Part shown: piece after piece, positions 7,622-15,707 of the stretch
Layout: each line of letters starts with the position of its first letter
Position numbering within the stretch: position 1 is the stretch's first letter
NCBI GenBank assembly: GCA_002328565.1
Contig: DCUU01000042.1
Span: 2,368 to 35,321 of the forward strand
Direction: 5' to 3'
Length of the DNA: 32,954 nt
Source: Candidatus Moranbacteria bacterium UBA2206
GTDB taxonomy: Bacteria; Patescibacteriota; Minisyncoccia; Moranbacterales; UBA2206
Made by a program: the position numbers and the translations under genes
Notes under the pieces: model-generated
Database searches by the model: none
What the model was told of the DNA's origin: nothing
What the model saw: the letters and a program-made list of their open reading frames with translations, nothing else

Positions 7622-7726
7622 AAATCCAAATTCCAAAGCTCAAATTATTTCAAATGAATGTTTTAAGTCCAAATAACTAAATTTTAGATTTTGAACTTTG
7701 AGCTTCATTTGAGATACTTTGGATTT
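7622..7726. repeat. AT-rich inverted repeat between S23-type gene and pilin
   Basis: The left end begins AAATCCAAATTCCAAAGCTC and the complementary strand of the right end begins AAATCCAAAGTATCTCAAAT, an imperfect inverted repeat of about 105 bp. Its right end forms the last codons of the S23-type gene (AQNPKYLK). Confidence 0.6.
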
Positions 7727-8115
7727 TGAGCAATTTGAGCCTTGCTTTTTGGTCTTATGATTGCTGAAAATATCAACGCCAATTCTTGTGCTTCCTTCCA
7801 TAATTCTCTGCAATCATCTGCGCTGTCTAATTCTGCCACTGCTATCATTCTGAGCCAATGCTTAGTTTCCTTAGCTTCTTTTTTACATAAAGCTATTTTA
7901 TGCTTAAAATCTTTTCCCGATTCAGCTCCATCAGCTTCCATATAATTTGCACCCACACTTGTAGCCGACCTCACAACTTGACTTATTAACGGATTGTTTA
8001 TATAACTCTTTGGTAAATTCTTTACAAATTTTATAACACTTTCTCCAAATTTTGCGGTTCTTTCTTCTAAATCATAAACTTTTTGAGAATTTGATTTTTT
8101 AATTTCATTTGGCAT
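7705..8115 (-). CDS. Four-helix-bundle protein, S23/IVP family
   Basis: 136-aa helical protein. The pattern DLEERTAKFGESVIKFV, followed by NPLISQVVRSATSVGANYMEA and KDFKHKIALCKKEAKETKHWL (given here only in parts), is characteristic of the four-helix-bundle family first seen in 23S rRNA intervening sequences. Function is unknown; such genes are common, often near repeats, in Patescibacteria. Here it sits between pilC and the pilin genes without an obvious pilus role. The C-terminal tail AQIAQNPKYLK is encoded by the flanking inverted repeat. Confidence 0.82.
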   Translation of the reverse strand: MPNEIKKSNSQKVYDLEERTAKFGESVIKFVKNLPKSYINNPLISQVVRSATSVGANYMEADGAESGKDFKHKIALCKKEAKETKHWLRMIAVAELDSADDCRELWKEAQELALIFSAIIRPKSKAQIAQNPKYLK

Positions 8116-8163
8116 AATTTGAACTTTGAAATTTGAATTTTAATTCTGAAAATTAGAAATTTT

Positions 8164-9375
8164 CTATTGTATCTGCCCCGCAATGTTATATATCGGCATC
8201 AAAATTGCAAAAGCCATAAATCCCACTGCGATACCGATGAAAATCATAAGAAGGGGCTCGAGGAGGGTGGAAAGATTTTTGGTCATTACTTCCGTTTCTT
8301 GATCATAGAATTTGGCAATGTGACCTAGCACTGAATCAATTTGTCCACTGTCTTCTCCGATTTTCACCATATGCGTTACCATTGGTGGAATATCTGGGCT
8401 TTTTCGAAGGACCGTACTCATATTTCCACCTCTTTTCACTTCTTCAGCTGCCGCCAAAAAGATATTTTCAAAAACAACATTGTTTATAACTGAACTTACT
8501 ACTGTGAGCGCTCGAATAATTGGAATTCCTCCGGTCAATAGCACGCCCAAATTTTCAGCAAAACGCGTGATATAGACATAGCGAAAAATCGGACCAACTA
8601 TCGGCAATTTTATTTTTATCTGATCCCATTCTCGTTTTCCATCCTCAGTACTTAGGTAGTAGTAAAGTGCTACTATGAAAGCGACGATTATGATGGCTAT
8701 CGCCCACCAATATACCGCCATAAAATCTCCCACTACTATAACTACTTGTGTATACCACGGCACGTTAGCATTCATTTCCTTTATTATGCCCGTGAGTTTG
8801 GGAATAATAAAAGAAACCACCAAAAAGCCAATTATGAAAAAAACAATCATCACCAACGATGGATATATAAGCGCTGATTTAACTCTTGAGGCTAGAGTAT
8901 AATTTCTTTCAATGTTTTCTGCTACATAGTCAACGGATTTTTTCAGGTTTCCCGAAGTTTCTCCCGCCTTGATTATGTTTATAGAAAGATTGGAAAAAAC
9001 GTCCTTATGTTTTTCCATCGAAGAAGAAAAAGACATTCCGTCTTCAATATCATTTATCATCTCTTGGATGACTTTGATAAAATAGTTGTTAGAAGTTTGC
9101 TCATTGATAGCTGAAAGAGAAACGATGATCGGCACGCGCGCTTCAATTAGTATCGCCAATTGACGGAAAAAAATCACCAGCTCTTTTTCTGTCACTCTTT
9201 CATAATATTTCAAAAAGGCTTTGGCAAGATCATTCCCCTGATCTTCTGATTGGATGCTTATCGGCAACAAATTATTTTTTTGCAAAATTGTCACAGCTAA
9301 TTCCTTCGAAGAAGCATTGATAACTCCCTCCTTATACTCACCTGTTTGTGTTTTGGCTTTGAATTTAAATTTCAT
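8164..9375 (-). CDS. pilC: Type IV pilus inner-membrane platform protein PilC
   Basis: 403-aa GspF/PilC family protein that seats the assembly ATPases in the membrane. It has an N-terminal segment (FKAKTQTGEYKEGVI), two GspF domains (about 65-190 and 265-395) with FFRQLAILIEARVPI and FAENLGVLLTGGIPI, and three predicted membrane segments, the last near LLEPLLMIFIGIAVGFMAFAI, quoted in part. Full length for the family. The start lies 7 nt after AGGG of the upstream repeat element, in the AAAAATATG context seen across this cluster. Confidence 0.95.
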   Translation of the reverse strand: MKFKFKAKTQTGEYKEGVINASSKELAVTILQKNNLLPISIQSEDQGNDLAKAFLKYYERVTEKELVIFFRQLAILIEARVPIIVSLSAINEQTSNNYFIKVIQEMINDIEDGMSFSSSMEKHKDVFSNLSINIIKAGETSGNLKKSVDYVAENIERNYTLASRVKSALIYPSLVMIVFFIIGFLVVSFIIPKLTGIIKEMNANVPWYTQVVIVVGDFMAVYWWAIAIIIVAFIVALYYYLSTEDGKREWDQIKIKLPIVGPIFRYVYITRFAENLGVLLTGGIPIIRALTVVSSVINNVVFENIFLAAAEEVKRGGNMSTVLRKSPDIPPMVTHMVKIGEDSGQIDSVLGHIAKFYDQETEVMTKNLSTLLEPLLMIFIGIAVGFMAFAILMPIYNIAGQIQ

Positions 9376-9379
9376 ATTT

Positions 9380-9680
9380 TTACCCTATTAAGTAAGATTT
9401 GAGCCTGCTTTTTATATATATCGCTTGCCATAAATAGTTTTCAGATACTTTTCTCTTTTAGTAGCATCTTGTTGATTTAGGCAAGCTTCATAATATATAA
9501 GGCTTAGTGGTATTCTGTTTTTAGTAGAAAGCACCAGTCCTTTGTTATGTTGCTCAAATCTTAATTTTAAATTTTTAGTATAACCTACATAATTCTTATT
9601 ATCTTTTTTACTTTTCAAGACATAAACATACTGCATGTAAATTTGGCTAAAAATTTAAAATTTATTTAATAGGGTGAATT
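9380..9680 (-). repeat. Family A variant enclosing a GIY-YIG gene
   Basis: The ends on the minus strand are CACCCTATTAA and TTAATAGGGTA, a perfect 10-bp outer stem. They share ACCCTAT and AGGGTAAAAATATG with the other family A copies. The interior is not the two-hairpin core but a complete GIY-YIG ORF (9412-9636) and AT-rich flanks. It ends 7 nt before the pilC start codon. Confidence 0.6.
9412..9636 (-). CDS. Small GIY-YIG endonuclease-like protein (UPF0213/URI type)
   Basis: 74-aa single GIY-YIG domain. It opens with YVYVLKSKKDNKNYVGYT (the two strands of the GIY-YIG motif, here YVY and YVG), then R26 and an EQH segment, and ends with KREKYLKTIYGKRYI, matching the C-terminus of stand-alone UPF0213 proteins. 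Length is normal, so the gene looks complete. It lies between pilT and pilC inside a pair of family A repeat ends, which makes a mobile origin plausible. Nuclease activity is inferred. Confidence 0.85.
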   Translation of the reverse strand: MQYVYVLKSKKDNKNYVGYTKNLKLRFEQHNKGLVLSTKNRIPLSLIYYEACLNQQDATKREKYLKTIYGKRYI

Positions 9681-9725
9681 TTATTTTATTTTAGCACAAA
9701 TTTAAAATTTCAACTAGTGTCCTGA

Positions 9726-10796
9726 TCAACATTTTATAAGCGCATCAAAATTCTTGGCATCCTTGGCATGCATTTTTCCAGTTTCCAAAGAAATTATCCC
9801 TTGTTTTACTAGTCCTGCTAATGATTTATCCATTGCTATCATTCCTTCTTCGGCACTAGTCTCAATTACATTATCAATTTGATATGCTTTATTCTCACGG
9901 ATAAGATTCTCCACCGCATGGTTTTTTATCATTATTTCCACAGCTGGAATTCGTCCACCATCAATCTTAGGTAGCAATCTCTGGGAGACTACCGCCAAGA
10001 GAACACTGGCAAGTTGTGATCTTACCTGATTTTGCTGATGAGCCGGGAAAACATCCACGATACGATCAATTGTCTGAGAAGAATCATTTGTATGCAATGT
10101 CGCAAAAATCAAATGTCCTGTTTCGGCTGCCGTAAGAGCTGTTGAAATCGTATCGAGATCTCTCATTTCCCCAAGAAGAACTACGTTAGCATCTTCTCTA
10201 AAAATCGCTCGAAGCGCCAAGGGAAAAGATATTGAATCTTGATATACCTCCCGCTGTTCAATCAAGCATCGATCCTGCTGGTAGATATACTCAATTGGAT
10301 CTTCGATAGTGATTATGTGTTTTTCTTGGGTTCTATTTATTTCATTAATTAGTGCAGCCAGGGTTGTTGATTTTCCTTGTCCAGTCGGACCGACAAAAAG
10401 AACCAGACCCTGAGGCAACTTAACAAATTCATTGAGAATTTCCGGCATATTTAATTCCGCCAATGTTCTGATATCATTTGAAATTAAGCGAAAAGCTACG
10501 CTCACATAACCCTGCTGAAAAAAAGCATTGACTCGAAAACGCACTTTATCTTCAAAATTATATGAAAAATCCACTTGACCTTCTTTCAAGAATATTTTCT
10601 TTTTTTCTTCCGTTAGGATAACATCACACATTTCCCTAGTGTCTTCAGGGGTCATAACATTTTCCTGTGTGAGCGGTACAAGTCTCCCATCTATACGAAA
10701 GGTGGGATGCCGCGAAACAGTCAGATGAAGGTCTGAAGCTCCTTGTTGCGCAGCCAACCGAAGCAAATTTTTTATCCTTTGTTCTGCATGAGCCAT
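9726..10796 (-). CDS. pilT: Pilus retraction ATPase PilT
   Basis: 356-aa hexameric ATPase of the PilT/PilB superfamily. N-terminal PAS-like domain with ASDLHLTVSRHPTFRIDG, Walker A GPTGQGKST near residue 136, Asp box IITIEDPIEY, Walker B VVLLGEMRD, His box TGHLIFATLHTND and the C-terminal AIRAxRE-like region. Walker A has Gln where most PilT proteins have Ser. It powers pilus disassembly and twitching or DNA uptake. It lies 5 nt after the response regulator gene. Confidence 0.95.
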   Translation of the reverse strand: MAHAEQRIKNLLRLAAQQGASDLHLTVSRHPTFRIDGRLVPLTQENVMTPEDTREMCDVILTEEKKKIFLKEGQVDFSYNFEDKVRFRVNAFFQQGYVSVAFRLISNDIRTLAELNMPEILNEFVKLPQGLVLFVGPTGQGKSTTLAALINEINRTQEKHIITIEDPIEYIYQQDRCLIEQREVYQDSISFPLALRAIFREDANVVLLGEMRDLDTISTALTAAETGHLIFATLHTNDSSQTIDRIVDVFPAHQQNQVRSQLASVLLAVVSQRLLPKIDGGRIPAVEIMIKNHAVENLIRENKAYQIDNVIETSAEEGMIAMDKSLAGLVKQGIISLETGKMHAKDAKNFDALIKC

Positions 10797-10801
10797 AGAA
10801 T

Positions 10802-11182
10802 TTATTGTAAATATTTATTAATTTTTTCCATAACTTCTGAAGGGGTAAAATGAGATTTGATAAGATAGTCCTTTGCTCCTAAACCAAGACCCTCTTCGAT
10901 TTCCTCCTTCTGACTCAAATTAGTAAGAAGCACAATCGGAATATTTTTCAATTTTTCATCTTCCTTTATTTTTTTGAGCAATTCCAAGCCATTCATATAG
11001 GGCATCAAGATGTCCAAAAGAATCAAATCTGGCGTTGCTCCCGCTTCTAACTTTTTTATCGCTTCCGCTCCGTTGGAAGCTGAGATTACATTCATTCCAT
11101 CTTTGGTTATTTTAGTTTCATAAATATCCATTACGAAAGAATCGTCCTCTACGATCATAATGGTTTTTTTTGTTGCATCCAT
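10802..11182 (-). CDS. Single-domain response regulator (CheY-like)
   Basis: 126-aa receiver domain without an output domain. The acidic pair is in IMIVEDDSFV, the phospho-acceptor Asp in DLILLDILMPYMNG, the Thr in IVLLTNLS and the Lys in DYLIKSHF, so all catalytic positions are present. It lies between pilB and pilT, so it may control pilus motor activity, like PilG/PilH-type regulators (inference). No histidine kinase is in the window. Confidence 0.92.
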   Translation of the reverse strand: MDATKKTIMIVEDDSFVMDIYETKITKDGMNVISASNGAEAIKKLEAGATPDLILLDILMPYMNGLELLKKIKEDEKLKNIPIVLLTNLSQKEEIEEGLGLGAKDYLIKSHFTPSEVMEKINKYLQ

Positions 11183-11211
11183 AATCTTATTGTTAAAAAA
11201 TTATTATTTTC

Positions 11212-11316
11212 ACCCCACACCAACTAAACTGATTTTTTGTTATTTCTATTTAGTTGTTATTATTTTTATTTATTATTTAAATTCTCAGTTTTATCTCTGC
11301 TTAGTTGGTGTGGGGT
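11212..11316. repeat. 105-bp inverted-repeat element between pilB and the response regulator
   Basis: Perfect 16-bp terminal arms, ACCCCACACCAACTAA and its complement, bound about 73 bp of AT-rich DNA with a second inner stem (AACTGA/TCAGTT). The right arm touches the pilB stop codon. The family A ends (ACCCTATGG) start similarly, but the element is otherwise different. Confidence 0.85.
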
Positions 11317-12977
11317 TAATCGTTTTCTTCCTCCAGCGCCATATTCCCCTCTGTGACTCTGTCTATTTCTTCAATAGTGGTGAGACCCTTAATTACTTTT
11401 AATATTCCATCTTGTTTGATTGTTATCACATTTAAACTGATTCTTTCTTTAGTAATCATTTCCTCACTCCCCCTTTTCTCTATGATTATATTTTTTATAT
11501 TTTCATTAACCGGAACTGCTTCGTATATTGCCAGCCGTCCGCGAAGACCTGTGCCGTTGCAAGTATCGCAACCCTTGCCATGATAAAATTTTATTTCCTT
11601 GTTTCTATCAATGCCATATTTTTTTAATTCATCTTCGGAAACATTTTCTATGCCTTTCTCTATGGCTTTTCTCACTGATTCAGGCACTTTTTTCTCTTCT
11701 TTACACTTTTCGCATATTTTTCGCACCAGACGCTGGGCGACTACAATGCGCAGTGATGAAGCTAGCAGAAAAGGCTCAATCCCCATGTCAATCAACCGAG
11801 GAATGGCACCAATCGCTGTGTTAGTGTGAAGCGTAGAAAACATTAGATGCCCAGTTAGGGCGGCATGCACCGCTAGCTCGGCCGTTTCGCCGTCGCGAAT
11901 TTCTCCTACCATTATAACGTTTGGATCTTGACGCAAAATTGTGCGCAGACCTGAAGCAAAAGTATAGCCTATTTCCGGCTTAATCTGACTTTGATTCAAG
12001 CCTTCGATATTATATTCGATTGGATCCTCAAGCGTGATGATATTTCTCTCTTCGATATTCAATATTTTTAGAAGCGCATAAAGGGAAGTTGATTTTCCAC
12101 TGCCGGTTGGCCCGGTAAAAAGTATCATCCCGTAAGTTTCTTCAAGCGCTTTTTTGACATTTGCCAAGGCTGTTCCAAAAAGTCCCAGCGTTTCAATACT
12201 GGATAATCCTTGGTCTTTATCCAAAATTCTCATAACTATTTTCTCTCCAGAGATAACCGGCAAGGTCGAAACGCGAAAATCAATTTCTTTGCCTTCGCTA
12301 GTTGTTCTAAATCTGCCATCTTGCGGTTTTCTTTTTTCATCAATTTTCAAATTAGCCAGAATTTTTATCCGAGAAATCACTGCCGGTCCAATTTCTTTGG
12401 GCATAATTAGACTCACATGCAAAATTCCGTCCACACGAAATCTAACCCGATAATCATGATCCATTGGTTCAATGTGAATATCACTGGCGCTTCCCTCTAC
12501 AGCGTGGCCAATCACAACCTCTACCAATTTAGTAACGGGAGCATCTTTCAAAAATTCGCTTTGTTTTTGATTTTTTCCTACATGCTCAACTTCGTTTTCA
12601 TCATCAAAAACCACTTCTTTTTTGAATGATTTTACAGCTTCCTTAAGAGCTTCTACTTGACTACTATATTGCTCGATAATTTCTTGGAAAATTTCCTCAC
12701 TGGCAAGATAAATATCCATTTCGATATTCTCCTTTTCTGCCACAAAACGCAAGGCGTTAAGCGCCCCCATGTCTTTCGGATTGACCATTGCTATCTTCAC
12801 CATATTCCCTTTTTTTTCAAAAGCCGCGATCTTGTATTTTTCTGAAACTTCCTTTGGAATCAGATTTATCGCTTTCTCTTCTATCTTTTTTGGGGCTTTT
12901 TCTAATTTAGCAATGTCGCCGAAATCAGAATTATTGTTATGTATTTTTTTATCATCCATAGATGAATTATCTTGCAT
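11316..12977 (-). CDS. pilB: Pilus assembly ATPase PilB
   Basis: 553-aa extension ATPase. N-terminal GspE/MshEN domain (about 35-140), then SASDIHIEP, Walker A GPTGSGKST near residue 290, IITLEDPIEY, Walker B VIMVGEIRDGETAE, His box LTGHLMFSTLHTNTA and the four-cysteine zinc motif CEKC...CDTCNGTG. All motor motifs are intact and the length is normal. It lies 12 nt after the pilO-like gene and precedes the response regulator. Confidence 0.96.
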   Translation of the reverse strand: MQDNSSMDDKKIHNNNSDFGDIAKLEKAPKKIEEKAINLIPKEVSEKYKIAAFEKKGNMVKIAMVNPKDMGALNALRFVAEKENIEMDIYLASEEIFQEIIEQYSSQVEALKEAVKSFKKEVVFDDENEVEHVGKNQKQSEFLKDAPVTKLVEVVIGHAVEGSASDIHIEPMDHDYRVRFRVDGILHVSLIMPKEIGPAVISRIKILANLKIDEKRKPQDGRFRTTSEGKEIDFRVSTLPVISGEKIVMRILDKDQGLSSIETLGLFGTALANVKKALEETYGMILFTGPTGSGKSTSLYALLKILNIEERNIITLEDPIEYNIEGLNQSQIKPEIGYTFASGLRTILRQDPNVIMVGEIRDGETAELAVHAALTGHLMFSTLHTNTAIGAIPRLIDMGIEPFLLASSLRIVVAQRLVRKICEKCKEEKKVPESVRKAIEKGIENVSEDELKKYGIDRNKEIKFYHGKGCDTCNGTGLRGRLAIYEAVPVNENIKNIIIEKRGSEEMITKERISLNVITIKQDGILKVIKGLTTIEEIDRVTEGNMALEEEND

Positions 12978-12989
12978 ATTAAAGAAAAA

Positions 12990-13766
12990 TTATGGCTGAA
13001 AAATATTGCCTTTTCCTTTTTGATCAACATTGAGTTGGAAAAGGTTGGCATTCTTTTTGTTTTTTATCTCAGAGATAATGTTTGCTTCCAGCTTTGAATT
13101 ATCAAAAATAGGACTATTAATACTAGAACTATCCAGCTTAGCTTCTTTTAGAACGTTAAAATTGATTGTTGCGTTAACCAAAAGAACATCTTGATTAGTA
13201 GATGATTCAACCTCAGAATTGTTTTTGTTTATATCTAATATTTCAACTCCATTACTTCGACTAAATTTTTCCAGATTACTTAAGAAATCCTTTATCTTTT
13301 CATAATTTCCCGCTAATTTTATTTCCGTTTTAACATTTTGCATTTTTGGCATAGAAACTGGTAAAGGTAAAGTGGCGCTATCACCAGACTCATCTGCAAC
13401 AGGAACGACTTCTTCAATCGCCTGGCTTTCTTTGACTGGCTGACTCACCATTGAATCAAAAAGAAGCAATCCGGAATTTGCAGCTAGATTAACCAGATCA
13501 TTAATTATCTCCTCTTCTTTTATCTTCTCTGGAACAAAATTATATAAAACATTCTTTTCAGGCATAGAAGATAATTGCACGGAAAGATTGCTGATGTTTT
13601 CACTCTTGTTTTTCAGCTCAGTTAGCTTCGTTTGCTCGACTTTTAATTTGCTATAATTTTCTTTCACTCCATTGGTTCCGTTAGAATAAGCCGGGTAAAC
13701 CAGCCAAATGAAAACTGCGACTGTAATCACTATGATAAGAGGCATCATTAATATTTTTACTTTCAT
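12990..13766 (-). CDS. pilO: PilO-like alignment protein
   Basis: 258-aa bitopic membrane protein. A short cytoplasmic start, one membrane helix (about 6-24, MMPLIIVITVAVFIWLV), a coiled coil (about 35-65) and a periplasmic-type ferredoxin-like domain with LVNLAANSGLLLFDS and the GNYEKIKDFLSNLEKFSR motif typical of PilO. It would link PilN and PilM to the platform. Start preceded by AGGG at 9 nt, supplied by the family A element. The name rests on order (M, N, O) and the YEKIKDFL segment. Confidence 0.85.
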   Translation of the reverse strand: MKVKILMMPLIIVITVAVFIWLVYPAYSNGTNGVKENYSKLKVEQTKLTELKNKSENISNLSVQLSSMPEKNVLYNFVPEKIKEEEIINDLVNLAANSGLLLFDSMVSQPVKESQAIEEVVPVADESGDSATLPLPVSMPKMQNVKTEIKLAGNYEKIKDFLSNLEKFSRSNGVEILDINKNNSEVESSTNQDVLLVNATINFNVLKEAKLDSSSINSPIFDNSKLEANIISEIKNKKNANLFQLNVDQKGKGNIFQP

Positions 13767-13772
13767 ATTTTT

Positions 13773-13840
13773 TTACCCTGTGGAATATCCCGACTTGTCG
13801 GGATAATTTCGTAAACGAAATTTATTCCATAGGGTGAATT
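13773..13840 (-). repeat. Family A palindromic element, copy 2
   Basis: Outer stem ACCCTATGGAATA/TATTCCACAGGGT with the same A-C mismatch as copy 1. Inner hairpins are AATTTCG-TTTA-CGAAATT and ATCCCGAC-AA-GTCGGGAT. Relative to copy 1 the first hairpin has a T-A to C-G compensatory change. It fills the whole gap between the pilN-like stop and the pilO-like start. Confidence 0.9.
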
Positions 13841-14364
13841 TATTTTATTACTAAATCTATAGAAAAATTTAACTTATTATTTTCTTTAAGGTCTAAGGAT
13901 ACTCGACCGGGAATAACTTTTGAAAAATATTCGTTTTGCTTGAAGCTCAACACTTGCTTGGCTACTGTCTGGAAATTATCCCCCACACAAACAAGCGACA
14001 CCATTTTCTTACTATCGTCATATTTGACAGAATTCAAATAAACTGCAGGCAACATCGTTTTCTCCATCTGACTCAGCATACCAGCCATAGATGCATCTTC
14101 TGCTATCATCTTATTTGCTTCAGTGCTTCGATTTTCGAAATCAATTATTTTATTACCGTCACCCAACAGTAATTCGCCGTACTGGGCATCATATTCACCC
14201 TTAGTTTCCGCAATTTTTGAAGACAAGACCTTGTTAGTAGTAATTAATCCCGCATATATCATAAACACGGCTACTAAAATTAAGACGGAGAAAATCAATC
14301 CCTTTCCAATTGGACTTGGATTATTTCTCAAGACATCCTCCGTTGCTAGATTTATATTTGGCAT
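13840..14364 (-). CDS. pilN: PilN-like alignment protein
   Basis: 174-aa bitopic membrane protein. The N-terminus MPNINLATEDVLRNN is the PilN-type tail that binds PilM (the usual motif is INLLP). Then come one membrane helix (about 23-44), a coiled coil and a C-terminal fold with MLPAVYLNSVKYDD, the LP-x-V-x-L segment of PilN/GspL. It is at the short end for the family. Its stop codon is immediately followed by family A copy 2, and its start follows copy 3. Confidence 0.85.
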   Translation of the reverse strand: MPNINLATEDVLRNNPSPIGKGLIFSVLILVAVFMIYAGLITTNKVLSSKIAETKGEYDAQYGELLLGDGNKIIDFENRSTEANKMIAEDASMAGMLSQMEKTMLPAVYLNSVKYDDSKKMVSLVCVGDNFQTVAKQVLSFKQNEYFSKVIPGRVSLDLKENNKLNFSIDLVIK

Positions 14365-14372
14365 ATTTTTTT

Positions 14373-14477
14373 TTACCCTGTGGAATATTTATATAATAAA
14401 CTCTAAAAAAATTCTAAATCACAAATCAACTTTTGTTTTTAGTTATTTTACAAGTCCGTATTCCATAGGGTGAATTT
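14373..14477 (-). repeat. Family A palindromic element, copy 3 (different interior)
   Basis: The outer stem is the same as in copies 1 and 2, but the inside is about 80 nt of unrelated AT-rich sequence without the TCCCGAC hairpin. It fills the gap between the pilM stop and the pilN-like start, with AGGG 11 nt before the ATG. Confidence 0.8.
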
Positions 14478-14492
14478 AATTTTTATTAATTA

Positions 14493-15563
14493 TTATTTTT
14501 CACGCAAATTCTCTATTCCTTTGAGCGCCAGACCCATTGCCACAGAAAATTGATTCTTATTTTTTTCTATAATCGGTTCTATATTCTTATCATAACCAAC
14601 TCGGCTAAACGGATTACCCATAACAGTTTTCAAGCCGAGCTTGCCAGCAATGAATTTTTCGAGACCGCTAAAGTTAGCTGTACCGCCAGAAAGAATTAGC
14701 GCATCAACTCCAGAGCCATTTTCATTTTTTGGCAAAGCACTGATTATTCTAGATATCTCACCAACAATTATATCAATAGCGGGAAAATTAAGACTTGACT
14801 CCACGCTGAAAAAATCTTTTCCGGAAGTTTTCATCATTTCCGCTCTTTCCATAGTTATACCCAAACTCGTTGCAATAGTTTTTGTTATATCGTTTCCTCC
14901 GGCATCGATATTGCGATTAGCTTTTATAATGCCTTTTTCTGTGTAAATTATATTACATACGCGATAGCCTATGTCTAGGATTATAAAATTGCCCAAGTCA
15001 TTGCCCACTAACGAATCAACCATCGCCAAATTTTCCATTTCAATTCCCAAGAGCTTAAGATTGGAATCTTTTATTATTTTTTCATAGGTTAACACTTTGT
15101 TTTTTGATGCCGCTACTAAAAGAACTTGGACTTTTTCATTTTTATCTTCCACCTCCTTAGTTTCATTTTTTTTGATAATTTCCCAACTAATCACGACTTC
15201 ATCCAAAGAAGTTGGGATATATTTATGCGCTTCAAATTTTATCGCCTGTTCCATATCCTCCAATGTCATCTTAGGGAAATCAATTAGCGTAATGAGACCG
15301 CCGAAAGACGGAATAGAAGCATATGTTTTTTTAGTATTAATCTCAGAAATTTTTATAATTTTTTTTATATATTCAGGGATAGCTTTTTCAAAAAAATTTG
15401 AACCAGTCTCCTTATTCTTTTCTGAGATATCAGGAATATTCATCCAAGCGTAATTAGAAAGATACGGTTTTCCAGAACGCAATTCCAACTCAATCATTTT
15501 TAAAGATGAAGCGCCTATATCTATTCCTAATACTTTTTTTCTCCCTAAACTAAGACCAAACAT
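14493..15563 (-). CDS. pilM: Actin-like pilus assembly protein PilM
   Basis: 356-aa cytoplasmic ATPase of the FtsA/MreB superfamily. Phosphate-1 motif VLGIDIGASSLKMIELE, second motif FIILDIGYRVCNIIYTE and adenosine motif LILSGGTANFSGLEKF are all visible, along with DFPKMTLEDMEQAIKFEA, a strong PilM signature. It anchors PilN from the cytoplasmic side. First gene of the large pilus operon. An AAAGGAGG sits about 27 nt before the ATG, too far to be its ribosome site. Confidence 0.95.
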   Translation of the reverse strand: MFGLSLGRKKVLGIDIGASSLKMIELELRSGKPYLSNYAWMNIPDISEKNKETGSNFFEKAIPEYIKKIIKISEINTKKTYASIPSFGGLITLIDFPKMTLEDMEQAIKFEAHKYIPTSLDEVVISWEIIKKNETKEVEDKNEKVQVLLVAASKNKVLTYEKIIKDSNLKLLGIEMENLAMVDSLVGNDLGNFIILDIGYRVCNIIYTEKGIIKANRNIDAGGNDITKTIATSLGITMERAEMMKTSGKDFFSVESSLNFPAIDIIVGEISRIISALPKNENGSGVDALILSGGTANFSGLEKFIAGKLGLKTVMGNPFSRVGYDKNIEPIIEKNKNQFSVAMGLALKGIENLREK

Positions 15564-15610
15564 TTTTGTTTTTTATATTTAAATTATAATCCTCCTTTTT
15601 TCTTAATATA

Positions 15611-15619
15611 ATTATACCA
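15611..15619 (-). promoter_or_regulatory. Extended -10 promoter upstream of pilM
   Basis: On the minus strand TGGTATAAT is a perfect extended -10 box, 48 nt before the pilM ATG. TTGAAA lies upstream with a short 14-nt spacer. It would drive the whole pilus operon. Confidence 0.6.
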
Positions 15620-15707
15620 CATTTTTTTATTTTCAACTACTAATTCAAAAAGTTATCCACAGCCCCCGCTCTTTACTAATTACTAATTTATTACGAATAT
15701 ACTAATA

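Noticed and set aside
15585..15592. AAAGGAGG as the pilM ribosome site
   Set aside because: It is about 27 nt from the only plausible ATG, and no closer in-frame start codon is visible.
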